From NCBI GenBank assembly GCA_947493455.1, contig CANLRB010000007.1:124001-188000 (forward strand): DNA of 64,000 nucleotides. The letters run 5' to 3'. Below, one piece after another: positions 34,613-43,120 of this stretch. Under the pieces are notes generated by a model, which saw only the letters and a program-made list of their open reading frames with translations, made no database searches and was not told where the DNA came from. The DNA comes from an uncultured Pseudoalteromonas sp. Its GTDB lineage: Bacteria > Pseudomonadota > Gammaproteobacteria > Enterobacterales > Alteromonadaceae. The translations under genes were made by a program, and so were the position numbers. The number at the start of each line of letters is the position of its first letter. The first letter of the stretch is position 1.

Positions 34613-35476
34613 TTAAAATGTGTATTGACTTGAAGCGGTCAATAACTCAGTCGCACTGAGTTTGCCTGTAACACATTTATTAACATCTTTCTTAGCAAAC
34701 ACCAAGATAAGATCTTGCGATGAGCCCGCGCCATTTTTTATCACAAAATTTATAAATTGTTCTTCGTCAATTGACTTTAATCCAGCGCCATAATCACACA
34801 AGGTATCACCTATCAAACGCACTGAAACCTGAACCAACTCTCTTTGCTTATCAACGGCTTCCTTCTTACTTTTAAGGGCTTTTTGCTTCAATTCCGCCTT
34901 TTTATCTCGCTTCATTTTGTCGAGCTTTACGCGCTTTTCTTCAAGCTCAGAGACCTGCTTTTCTAACTGTTGAATTCGTTGTTCAAGTTCGCTTGCATTC
35001 GCTTTTTCGCTGTGACGACGCTCAAAATCTAAATCACGTTTTTCCCGTTCCACTCTGCGAATATCGTACGCCAGCTCGCGCTCTTTTTCCGCCAGTTCAT
35101 GAATTTTATCAGCTGACATTTGCACTACTTCCATTGCTTTTTGCGTTGCTTCATGAGCGAGTTGCTCATACTCTTCATGGTCAAAGTCAAATACATTACC
35201 GTCAAATGTAAAACCTTCTAGTCCCGCAAACATATCTTCAAAGCGGTGCCCTGCAAACGATGTTGAGAGGGTAAAGGTAACTCCTTGTCCTTTTAAATAT
35301 TGGCTCTCAATACGGCGTATCTTCGCTTTTTTCTCTTCTTTAAAGGACGCTTTTAAAATATTGCTCATAATATTCATTTCGCGTTTCACTTTATCAAAAT
35401 TATCATTGGCAGCATTAACATGCGAGGCAAGTAACAAAGTACTCGCAACTGCAATATAGTGAGTAAATTTAGTCAT
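34613..35476 (-). CDS. Exported coiled-coil protein of the second ECF operon
   Basis: A 287-residue protein with a signal peptide (about 1-22, MTKFTHYIAVASTLLLASHV to NA) and a long, highly charged coiled coil (about 110-235, rich in Glu, Lys, Arg). Two cysteines in the C-terminal part (TLCDYGAG and VNKCVTG) may form a disulfide. Family unknown to me. The ATG at 35476 has TTGGAG eight bases upstream and overlaps the anti-sigma gene's end by eight bases, so it is the third gene of a sigma/anti-sigma operon. Probably a periplasmic sensor or effector for that system. Confidence 0.72.
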   Translation of the reverse strand: MTKFTHYIAVASTLLLASHVNAANDNFDKVKREMNIMSNILKASFKEEKKAKIRRIESQYLKGQGVTFTLSTSFAGHRFEDMFAGLEGFTFDGNVFDFDHEEYEQLAHEATQKAMEVVQMSADKIHELAEKERELAYDIRRVEREKRDLDFERRHSEKANASELEQRIQQLEKQVSELEEKRVKLDKMKRDKKAELKQKALKSKKEAVDKQRELVQVSVRLIGDTLCDYGAGLKSIDEEQFINFVIKNGAGSSQDLILVFAKKDVNKCVTGKLSATELLTASSQYTF

Positions 35477-36083
35477 CGAAATTCTCCAAAGAAGTATTAT
35501 TGACCAGCGTCGATTGCGGTTGCTCTTCAACCTGCTCTGCCAGCTCATTAAGTTGTAGTCGTATTAGTGCTCTATCTTGATCGCGTTGCGCATTGAGATG
35601 CTTCACCAAAGCAGATATATCTTCACGTCGTTCTAAACGCCCAGTATCTACCGCCTCTTTAACTAGGGCAAAAGTAGCCTGATTTGCTTGCGTTTGATGC
35701 TCAGCCAGTAAGTTTTGAATATCGTTGAGCGTCACCGCTGAAGACTGTTCACTGTTGTTAAATGTGATTGCTAACCCACTATCATCATAGCGAATATTGG
35801 CATTGAAAATGACCAGTGAACACATCGCAAATGACATTGAAAACGCAGCGGGAGCAATCCACTTGGTCCATATAGTGGTGTCTGATGATTTTTCAAACCA
35901 TGTACTTTCTCTATCCCAATCCATTGGTTCACGTTGCTGGTATTGTTCAGCCTGTTGTTGCCAATTTTTCGAATTTTGATACATTACCGCATATTCAGGG
36001 TCCGCGAGTAATCGCATCTCATCATCTTTCGAAAGAACATTTTCTTCAATGAAGCGTTGCAAAATTGCATCTAAGTCAGACAT
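35469..36083 (-). CDS. Predicted membrane anti-sigma factor of the second ECF module
   Basis: A 204-residue protein with a cytoplasmic N-terminal part (about 1-73), one membrane span (about 75-94, WIAPAAFSMSFAMCSLVIF) and a helical C-terminal part rich in Glu, Gln and Leu (about 115-190). It overlaps the ECF sigma gene by eight bases at its start and the coiled-coil gene at its end, a tightly coupled arrangement. It is unrelated by eye to the anti-sigma candidate at 29.3 kb. Zinc-binding motif is absent. Confidence 0.68.
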   Translation of the reverse strand: MSDLDAILQRFIEENVLSKDDEMRLLADPEYAVMYQNSKNWQQQAEQYQQREPMDWDRESTWFEKSSDTTIWTKWIAPAAFSMSFAMCSLVIFNANIRYDDSGLAITFNNSEQSSAVTLNDIQNLLAEHQTQANQATFALVKEAVDTGRLERREDISALVKHLNAQRDQDRALIRLQLNELAEQVEEQPQSTLVNNTSLENFDD

Positions 36084-36624
36084 GTAAGATCTCCACTTCA
36101 GTTTTAAGGTTGCTCAAGGCGCTATATAGTCGGGATTTAACCGTATTACTCGATAGACCGAGTTGAAACGCAATTTGCTCAAAGGTAAATTGTTGAAAAA
36201 ACTTTAATTCTACCACTTCCCTTTGCTGCCAACTCAATTGCGCTAAAGCTTGTACAACAGCTTTATTTTGCTGTGTGAGCAACAAATTTATTTCTGCGCA
36301 GGTATGCTCATTCTGAACCACCTCACCTTCAATTTCTTCAACACAATCAACCGGCTTTTGCGATCGAAAAAACTCGACACAGCGGCGGTGAGCTATTCGA
36401 ATTGCCCACGTTTTAAAGCTACTTTCAAAGCGGTAATTAGGCAGTGAACGATAGACACTAACAAAAGTCTCTTGCATTAAGTCTTGCGCGTCGTCGGGAT
36501 TGCCAAGCATGCGTAAACAATAATTAAAGATGCTTTTTTCATGCTCTCTAATAAGTTTTAACCATGCTCTTTTATTTCCCTGTTGCGCTTTTTTTATGAC
36601 GCTTTGTGGTGATTCAAAAAACAC
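36076..36624 (-). CDS. ECF-type RNA polymerase sigma factor (second)
   Basis: A 182-residue sigma-70 family factor with region 2 (about 20-88: IFNYCLRMLGNPDDAQDLMQ, FVSVYRSLPNYRFESSFKTW, RIAHRRCVEFFRSQ) and region 4 (about 127-178: LSWQQREVVELKFFQQFTFE, QIAFQLGLSSNTVKSRLYSA). Region 3 is missing. Resembles RpoE/SigW-like ECF factors. It leads a three-gene operon with overlapping anti-sigma and coiled-coil genes. Start and neighbours are consistent; the promoter must lie in the 77 bases before oxyR's 3' end or within it. Confidence 0.88.
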   Translation of the reverse strand: MFFESPQSVIKKAQQGNKRAWLKLIREHEKSIFNYCLRMLGNPDDAQDLMQETFVSVYRSLPNYRFESSFKTWAIRIAHRRCVEFFRSQKPVDCVEEIEGEVVQNEHTCAEINLLLTQQNKAVVQALAQLSWQQREVVELKFFQQFTFEQIAFQLGLSSNTVKSRLYSALSNLKTEVEILHV

Positions 36625-36701
36625 ACTAATTCCAAATTGCTGTTGTCTAATTTAATAGTCGAGCAAGCGTTTTAAAAAGTTGTGCAAAAATACAATTTTT
36701 T

Positions 36702-37610
36702 TTAACGACCGCATTTTTGGTTAAAAAATGGCGTTAATTTTTCGCACAGTATTCGAAAATCGCGAATACGCCCGGATGTTTTGCGCCATAAAATACCAAT
36801 ATCACGATAGGCATCCTCTTGCGCAGGCACGGCAATCATGTCTTTATGTTGCAAAATTCCTGCATTAAGTGCCATTTGCGGTAAGAAAGTCACACCTAAT
36901 TTCCGTTCAACCATACTCAATAAGGTATGTAAACTGGCCGCCTCAAACGGATTAATACAACCTGTTTCATTTAAATGACAGGCACTCAATGCGTGATCGG
37001 TCAAGCAATGCTCACGCTCAAGCAAAAAGACCGATGCTTTGGGCAACAAATTAAAGTCTTTTAGGTCACGTGCACCTTGGTAGTCTTGGTGCATAACAAT
37101 ATTGAACGGATCTTGCGATAAAACATGAGTGTGAAATTTTTGCGTATTGTAAGGAAGCGCCAACAGCGCAACATCAATTTGGCCTTTTTCCAGTTTGTCT
37201 AACAAAGCGTCACTGGTGTCTTCAATCAACACTAATTCAAGTGATGGAAATTCACTTAAACACAACTGGTAAATATCTGCCGCAATAAAACTCGCTATCG
37301 TTGGAATAACGCCCAACGTCAACTTTCCTTGTAAAGGAGACTTAAAACTCTTAGTTAGCTCTTTAACGCTAATGGTATCGTCGATTATCTTACGCGCGCG
37401 TTCAACAACTTCTTCGCCAATTGCGGTAAACATAAGACTACGATTTTCTCGCTCAATCAGCTGACACCCTAAGGTTTCCTCTAAGTTTTGAATTGCACTA
37501 CTCAAAGTGGATTGACCAATAAAGCAAGCTTGCGCCGCGCGGCCAAAATGTTGATGCTGATGAACTGCAATAAGGTATTGCAGCTGTTTAATGCTGGGTA
37601 GGTTTTTCAT
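36702..37610 (-). CDS. oxyR: Hydrogen peroxide-sensing regulator OxyR
   Basis: A 302-residue LysR-type regulator. The N-terminal helix-turn-helix (HFGRAAQACFIGQSTLSSAI, about 21-40) is normal. The redox pair C202 and C211 in REHCLTDHALSAC matches C199 and C208 of E. coli OxyR in spacing, which form the peroxide-induced disulfide activating antioxidant genes. VTFLPQMAL near the C-terminus is typical. No catalase or ahp gene is adjacent; Pit lies upstream on the same strand. Confidence 0.95.
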   Translation of the reverse strand: MKNLPSIKQLQYLIAVHQHQHFGRAAQACFIGQSTLSSAIQNLEETLGCQLIERENRSLMFTAIGEEVVERARKIIDDTISVKELTKSFKSPLQGKLTLGVIPTIASFIAADIYQLCLSEFPSLELVLIEDTSDALLDKLEKGQIDVALLALPYNTQKFHTHVLSQDPFNIVMHQDYQGARDLKDFNLLPKASVFLLEREHCLTDHALSACHLNETGCINPFEAASLHTLLSMVERKLGVTFLPQMALNAGILQHKDMIAVPAQEDAYRDIGILWRKTSGRIRDFRILCEKLTPFFNQKCGR

Positions 37611-37678
37611 CGTAAAAATGGAATGTAAAAATAATTTTATACGATAAAAACAAAAAAACTACGTTAAATCAAGCAAAA

Positions 37679-37716
37679 AAAAGACCCCATTGCCACTTTG
37701 GCCTATGAGGTCTTTT
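37679..37716 (-). terminator. Terminator hairpin after pit
   Basis: AAAAGACC (37679-37686) pairs with GGTCTTTT (37709-37716), with interior CAT/ATG and GCC/GGC pairs closing on ACTTT. Read on the minus strand it ends in a T-run. It separates pit from oxyR. Confidence 0.75.
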
Positions 37717-37730
37717 CAAGCTAAAAGTCG

Positions 37731-39005
37731 TTAAACTTGCACGCCAAATACAGCGGCTAATATATAGTAAATAACAATAGCTAATACTGCGCCAACTGGC
37801 AAGGTAATTACCCAAGAAACCACAATATTACGTACAACACCCATATTAAGTGCTGCAATACCACGCGCCATACCGACACCAAGAACCGCACCAACGAGTG
37901 TTTGCGTTGTTGAAATAGGTAAACCTGTGCCTGAGGCGATCACAACGGTTGATGCAGCAGCAAGCTCTGCAGCAAAACCGCGACTCGGTGTTAAATGCGT
38001 AATACCTTCACCGATTGTCTTAATTACTTTTTTACCTAAAATAGCTAAACCAGCAACAATACCAAAACCACCAAGTGGTAGAATCCACCATACTAACTCT
38101 GATTTTTTAACAATTTCGCCATTGTGCTCAACAATGCTCACGACTGCAGCAAGAGGACCAATCGCGTTAGCAACGTCGTTTGAACCGTGAGCAAATGCCA
38201 TACAACACGCTGTCACTATCATTAAAATAGCAAATACTTTTTCAACATTGTTAAATTGCATTTCTTTGTCTGCGGCAGGATCCATGTTTAAACGCGCAAT
38301 AAGTACTTTACCGAGCAGACCTACACCAATAGCGATTGCAACTGAAAGCGCATAACCTTCTACAGCCCCCATTTCCAAGCCAATATGTTTTAAACCTTTT
38401 TTGATCGTTACGAGTGACATTACAAAACCCGCTAATCCCATATAAACTGGAACATAGCGTTTTGCATTTTGCAGTGGTGCATCGGTGTCAAAAATCAGTT
38501 TTTGTGCACTCATAAAAATAACATAAGCGATAAAACCTGATATGGCAGGGGTAACAACCCAACTCCCGACAATGCCCGCGACCTTAGTCCACTGTACCGC
38601 TTCAGAACCAACAGCAACCATCGCAAAACCAATAATGGCACCGATAATCGAGTGTGTTGTTGATACCGGCCAACCGAGAGCCGAGGCCACAAGTAACCAA
38701 ACACCGGCAGCAAATAACGCGGAAATCATACCCAATACCAAAGCCTCTGGTATTGCGGTAAACATAGATGAGTCAATTATTCCTTTACGAATTGTTGAAG
38801 TTACCTCGCCACCTGCGAGGTAGGCACCGGCAAATTCAAAAATCATCGCAATTATAATTGCTTGCTTAATCGTTAGCGCTTTTGAGCCAACTGACGTCCC
38901 CATAGCATTAGCGACATCGTTCGCGCCAATACCATAAGCCATAATAAAACCAACCACTGCGGCAATAATTACCAGCATGGAGCCATAGGATGAAATAATA
39001 TCCAT
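37731..39005 (-). CDS. pit: Pit-type inorganic phosphate transporter
   Basis: A 424-residue inner-membrane protein with about ten spans in two homologous halves. The PiT signature occurs twice: GANDVANAMGTSVGSKAL near the start (27-44) and AHGSNDVANAIGPLAAV in the second half (about 272-288), with the matching WPVSTTHSIIGAIIGF and LPISTTQTLVGAVLG loops. Members carry metal-phosphate with protons, or phosphate with sodium. It follows the DUF47 gene by 37 bases, a common pairing in which DUF47 is a regulatory partner of Pit. Confidence 0.93.
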   Translation of the reverse strand: MDIISSYGSMLVIIAAVVGFIMAYGIGANDVANAMGTSVGSKALTIKQAIIIAMIFEFAGAYLAGGEVTSTIRKGIIDSSMFTAIPEALVLGMISALFAAGVWLLVASALGWPVSTTHSIIGAIIGFAMVAVGSEAVQWTKVAGIVGSWVVTPAISGFIAYVIFMSAQKLIFDTDAPLQNAKRYVPVYMGLAGFVMSLVTIKKGLKHIGLEMGAVEGYALSVAIAIGVGLLGKVLIARLNMDPAADKEMQFNNVEKVFAILMIVTACCMAFAHGSNDVANAIGPLAAVVSIVEHNGEIVKKSELVWWILPLGGFGIVAGLAILGKKVIKTIGEGITHLTPSRGFAAELAAASTVVIASGTGLPISTTQTLVGAVLGVGMARGIAALNMGVVRNIVVSWVITLPVGAVLAIVIYYILAAVFGVQV

Positions 39006-39042
39006 GGTTATACCCTAATAAGTATTCTTTACAATTTTAAAA

Positions 39043-39723
39043 TTAATTACGAGCTAACATCAGCTCTAATCGCGAACCAACTCGTTCTGCAATATCTGCT
39101 AAGTCACCAACCCACTCGATGATTTTATATAAAAACATCACATCAATTGGGTTTAACGACTGCTCAATTTCGCGTAACTTTAAACGCAAGTTGATTTGCA
39201 TTTCATCAGTATCACGCTCTATCGAATCGAGCTCTTCTAGCATATTATCAACAAGCTTTACTTCACGACCGCGAAAACCTGTTTCTAATAACTCGTCCAT
39301 TTCATTTATTGCTTTTGATGCTTGCTTAGTTGCATCAACACATCGACTCAAATAGGCTAAAAAGTCAGTTTGAATCGCTGTGGGTATATCCATTTCGCGT
39401 CCAATTACACGGCCGGCAATGTCTTTCGCTTTGTTAGCGATTTTATCCTGCTGCGTAATAAGCTCTAATAAATCAGTACGTTCAACAGGCAAAAATAGAC
39501 CTCGCGGCAGTTGTAAACGGATTTCTCGCTTAAGAACATCTGCTTCGCGCTCTAAATTTCGTATGTCTAACCGCACTTTTTCAGCTTTTTGCCAATCTTT
39601 TTCAAATACATGAGCGAAAAAGTCGACAAGTTGTGCACTTGCTTGATGAACTATCTTAATGTGTTCTTCAATTGGTTTTATAGGTGATTTAGCAAAAACC
39701 CCTAAAAATGCATTACTAGGCAT
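39043..39723 (-). CDS. DUF47/TIGR00153 PhoU-like protein, Pit accessory
   Basis: A 226-residue, helical cytoplasmic protein of the DUF47 (TIGR00153) family, distantly related to PhoU. The segments MPSNAFLGVFAKSPIKPIEE, LPRGLFLPVERTDLLELITQ and YKIIEWVGDLADIAERVGSR are characteristic. Members are encoded with Pit transporters and are thought to modulate them. It precedes pit in one operon. Confidence 0.9.
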   Translation of the reverse strand: MPSNAFLGVFAKSPIKPIEEHIKIVHQASAQLVDFFAHVFEKDWQKAEKVRLDIRNLEREADVLKREIRLQLPRGLFLPVERTDLLELITQQDKIANKAKDIAGRVIGREMDIPTAIQTDFLAYLSRCVDATKQASKAINEMDELLETGFRGREVKLVDNMLEELDSIERDTDEMQINLRLKLREIEQSLNPIDVMFLYKIIEWVGDLADIAERVGSRLELMLARN

Positions 39724-39807
39724 AATTGACCCTTAAATAATAATTGCGCGTGAATTTTAACTGATTACCTGTTTTAGTAAAAGAGTTTAGACCATCAGGT
39801 TGCAGAT

Positions 39808-39842
39808 AAAAAAAATACGCCACAAGGACTCCCTTGTAGCGC
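39808..39842 (-). terminator. Terminator of the pst-phoU operon
   Basis: CGCCACAAGG (39818-39827) pairs with CCTTGTAGCG (39832-39841) with one mismatch. Read on the minus strand it ends in an eight-base T-run (complement of the A-run at 39808-39815). It isolates phoU from the DUF47-pit operon. Confidence 0.85.
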
Positions 39843-39868
39843 ATCGTTCGAACTCAAAAACTTTATTA

Positions 39869-40576
39869 TTAGTTTAAAATATCTCGCTCGATATCTTCTT
39901 GAGATATATGACGAATATCTTTTCCTTTAACAAAGTAAATGACATACTCAGCGATGTTTTGACAGCGATCACCAATGCGCTCCAACGAACGCACAGACCA
40001 TACTAAATCCATCACTTTTGGAATTGAGCGCGGGTCTTCCATCATATAAGTCATAATTTGACGTGTTAATGCTTCATACTCGCGGTCAACTTTGGCATCT
40101 TCTTTGTGCACTTTAAAGGCAGCTTCCGCATCCATACGTGCAAATGCATCTAGTACATCGTGTAACATACTCGACACATGGCGACCCATGTTATCAATAT
40201 TACCGAGCAACCCTTGCTGATCTTTTGCCGTTGATTCAAGAGCCACTTTTGCGATTCTGCGCGCTTCATCGCCGATGCGTTCTAAATCGGCAATTGTCTT
40301 AGCAATAGCCACAACTAAACGTAAATCGCTTGCCGCGGGCTGACGTTTGGCAATAATGCGAGTACATTCTTCATCGATGCTCACTTCCATTGCGTTTACT
40401 TTATAATCTTCGTGTTCAACTTTTTTAGCAAGTTCCGCGTTGCCGTCATTGACTGCGTCAAGTGCTGAATTAAGCTGCTGTTCAACAAGACCACCCATTG
40501 CTAGCACGTGATTTCTGACATTTTCCAGCTCTTGGTTAAAGTTACCTGAAATATGTTTACTTAAATTATGTTCCAT
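39869..40576 (-). CDS. phoU: Phosphate signalling/transport regulator PhoU
   Basis: A 235-residue protein of two homologous three-helix bundles. PhoU joins the Pst transporter to the PhoR sensor and keeps the Pho regulon off when phosphate is plentiful. Metal-binding segments are visible in both halves (DLERIGDEARRIAK near 90 and SLERIGDRCQNIAEY near 195). I start at MEHNLSKH (40576) because family members begin there and AAAGG lies upstream; the frame stays open into pstB. Confidence 0.95.
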   Translation of the reverse strand: MEHNLSKHISGNFNQELENVRNHVLAMGGLVEQQLNSALDAVNDGNAELAKKVEHEDYKVNAMEVSIDEECTRIIAKRQPAASDLRLVVAIAKTIADLERIGDEARRIAKVALESTAKDQQGLLGNIDNMGRHVSSMLHDVLDAFARMDAEAAFKVHKEDAKVDREYEALTRQIMTYMMEDPRSIPKVMDLVWSVRSLERIGDRCQNIAEYVIYFVKGKDIRHISQEDIERDILN

Positions 40577-40592
40577 TATTTTAACCTTTTGC

Positions 40593-41420
40593 TTAACCGT
40601 AACGACCAGTAATGTAATCTTCTGTCTGCTTTTTAGCAGGGGTTGTGAATAGCGTATTTGTATCTGCGTATTCAATCAGCTCACCCATATACATAAACGC
40701 AGTCTGATCCGATACGCGTGCTGCCTGTTGCATGTTGTGCGTAACAATGACAACCGTATATTTATTTTTCAAGTCATTAATTAATTCTTCAATGACAAGT
40801 GTTGAAATTGGGTCAAGTGCCGATGTTGGTTCATCAAGTAATAAAACTTCCGGCTCAATTGCGATTGACCGCGCAATAACGAGACGTTGCTGCTGACCAC
40901 CTGATAAGCCAAATGCACTGTCGTGCAAGCGGTCTTTTACCTCTTCCCACAATGCCGCGCCGCGCAGCGACTTTTCAACAACTTCATCTAACTTGCGCTT
41001 ATCTTTAATGCCTTGTAAGCGTAAACCATAAACAACATTTTCATAAATCGACTTAGGAAATGGGTTCGGTCGTTGGAATACCATGCCTACATTGCGACGT
41101 AGCGCCGCAACATCAACCGATTTATCATAAATATTTTGACCTTGAAGTAATATTTCACCTTCAATGCGGCAAATATCAACTAAATCATTCATGCGATTAA
41201 TACAACGTAATAGCGTCGATTTACCACAACCTGATGGCCCGATAAACGCCGTCACTTGGCCTTTAGGGATCTTCATACTTACATCAGTAAGTGCTTGCTT
41301 ATCGCCATAATATAAATCGAGATTTTTGATCTCTAGTGCAGTCTGTTCCGGTGTTAAATTGGCTAAATCCAATTTTAAGCTATCGCTTTGAGCACTTACT
41401 TCTGGAGCTACAGTTATCAT
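40593..41420 (-). CDS. pstB: Phosphate ABC transporter ATP-binding protein PstB
   Basis: A 275-residue ABC ATPase powering phosphate import. Walker [10 protein letters not shown] (about 57-65), the signature LSGGQQQR (about 170-177) and Walker [14 protein letters not shown] are intact, and the phosphate-specific loop around RCINRMNDL is present. An N-terminal extension of about 25 residues precedes the family core. It lies between pstA and phoU. Confidence 0.97.
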   Translation of the reverse strand: MITVAPEVSAQSDSLKLDLANLTPEQTALEIKNLDLYYGDKQALTDVSMKIPKGQVTAFIGPSGCGKSTLLRCINRMNDLVDICRIEGEILLQGQNIYDKSVDVAALRRNVGMVFQRPNPFPKSIYENVVYGLRLQGIKDKRKLDEVVEKSLRGAALWEEVKDRLHDSAFGLSGGQQQRLVIARSIAIEPEVLLLDEPTSALDPISTLVIEELINDLKNKYTVVIVTHNMQQAARVSDQTAFMYMGELIEYADTNTLFTTPAKKQTEDYITGRYG

Positions 41421-41460
41421 ATATAAAAACCTAACTTAAATTTTCTACTTTGACTCAAGC

Positions 41461-43107
41461 TTAGTGCTCAAGCGATCTAAATTTTTCACGTAAATGGTTA
41501 CGAATTGCGATGGCTGTAATATTCAACGCAACGATTACAGTAACCAGTAGGAATGCCGTGGCGTAAACCAAAGGACGCGCAGCTTCTACATTTGGACTTT
41601 GAAAACCAACATCATAGATGTGGAATCCTAAGTGCATAAATTTACGATCTAAATGAACAAACGGAAAGTTCATATCGACCGGTAAAGTTGGTGCCATTTT
41701 TACCACACCCACCAGCATCAATGGTGCAACTTCACCTGCCGCACGCGCAACGGCCAAAATTAATCCTGTCATAATTGCAGGGCTTGCCATCGGCACAATA
41801 ATTCGCCAAATAGTTTCTGCTTTGGTTGCACCGAGTGCCAGCGAGCCTTGACGAACAGAGCTCGGTATACGTGATAAACCCTCTTCTGTCGAAACGATGA
41901 CAACAGGTAATGTCAAAATGGCAAGCGTCAACGCCGACCACAATACCCCAGGTGTACCAAAGGTTGGACTTGGGGCTGCTTCAGGATAAAAGAGTTGGTC
42001 AATGCTGCCACCTAACATATAAACAAAGAAACCAAGACCAAACACACCATATACGATTGATGGTACACCCGCCAAGTTAATCACCGCGATACGGATCATC
42101 TTTGTAATTGAGTTCTTAGCAGCATATTCGTGCAAATATATCGCTGCAATCACACCAAACGGCGTTACGATTACTGCCATCAGCATAACCATAAAAACAG
42201 TACCAAAAATAGCAGGGAAAACGCCGCCTTCAGTATTCGCTTCACGCGGATCATCACTTAAAAACTTTCCTAACTGTTTAAAATAATGACCGAGCTTACT
42301 GAAAATCCCCATATCATTTGGGAAGGTAACATCTAAGACTTGATATAGTGGTACTCGAACTAATTCTCCACGCATATCTTTGATGATTACGGCATCTCGT
42401 TTTGCTTTTTTACGAAGCGCAAAGAGCTCTTTTTCAAGTACTAAGTATTCTTGACGGTATGCTTCACGCTGCGCTTCAAAATCAGCAGCAATTTCATTCG
42501 TGAGTTGCTCTTTCAGTGCAAGCGCTTTTTCTTTTAAGCGCAATCGCTCTAACTCATAGTTAATATGACCAATAGGACCATTTTGCAGGTCTAGCGCCTC
42601 ATCATTATACGACACAGCGCGCTCAACCAATTCGGCCAATTCAGTGCGCTTGTTGTCAATAAGCATGACGCCGTCTTTTTCAACATCAACAACATAACCA
42701 TAGAAGTTACCGTTTTTGCTGCGTTCAAGCACCGCTAAATCTGCTGGGTTTGACTGCGATTTAATATCGGTTGTAAGTATCCATCTAAAATCGAGGTCAA
42801 CATATTCTCGGTTACCTGTTTTGATCAGCAGTCGTTCAACTTCTTCACCTTGAAAGTTTCCTAAATCTACGCCTGCATCTTTCAATCGTGATACAGGTAC
42901 AAATTCGCGGTCGTAGATTTCGCCAATAACAGTATCGCTTTGTGCGCCGCGTTCAATTTTAAACTCGGTCACTTCTGCAGGCCAAAAGTAACCCAAACCG
43001 CGCCCAGCAATCAGGGCCAACAGCCCAATAACTGAGATTAAACTAATACTAACTGCACCACCTGTCATCCAGATCCAAGGGGAGCCTGATTTAAACCATT
43101 GTTTCAT
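41461..43107 (-). CDS. pstA: Phosphate ABC transporter permease PstA, long form
   Basis: A 548-residue permease, nearly twice the length of E. coli PstA (296). The first membrane span (about 14-35) is followed by an inserted hydrophilic region of about 230 residues with a charged coiled coil (about 185-245). The transport domain with five spans comes at about 300-535, including the EAA-like loop SLALGATKAETIWRIIVPMA. Long PstA occurs in Vibrio and Alteromonadales. The insert function is unknown. It lies 13 bases after pstC. Confidence 0.92.
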   Translation of the reverse strand: MKQWFKSGSPWIWMTGGAVSISLISVIGLLALIAGRGLGYFWPAEVTEFKIERGAQSDTVIGEIYDREFVPVSRLKDAGVDLGNFQGEEVERLLIKTGNREYVDLDFRWILTTDIKSQSNPADLAVLERSKNGNFYGYVVDVEKDGVMLIDNKRTELAELVERAVSYNDEALDLQNGPIGHINYELERLRLKEKALALKEQLTNEIAADFEAQREAYRQEYLVLEKELFALRKKAKRDAVIIKDMRGELVRVPLYQVLDVTFPNDMGIFSKLGHYFKQLGKFLSDDPREANTEGGVFPAIFGTVFMVMLMAVIVTPFGVIAAIYLHEYAAKNSITKMIRIAVINLAGVPSIVYGVFGLGFFVYMLGGSIDQLFYPEAAPSPTFGTPGVLWSALTLAILTLPVVIVSTEEGLSRIPSSVRQGSLALGATKAETIWRIIVPMASPAIMTGLILAVARAAGEVAPLMLVGVVKMAPTLPVDMNFPFVHLDRKFMHLGFHIYDVGFQSPNVEAARPLVYATAFLLVTVIVALNITAIAIRNHLREKFRSLEH

Positions 43108-43120
43108 TATTTACTGCCCC

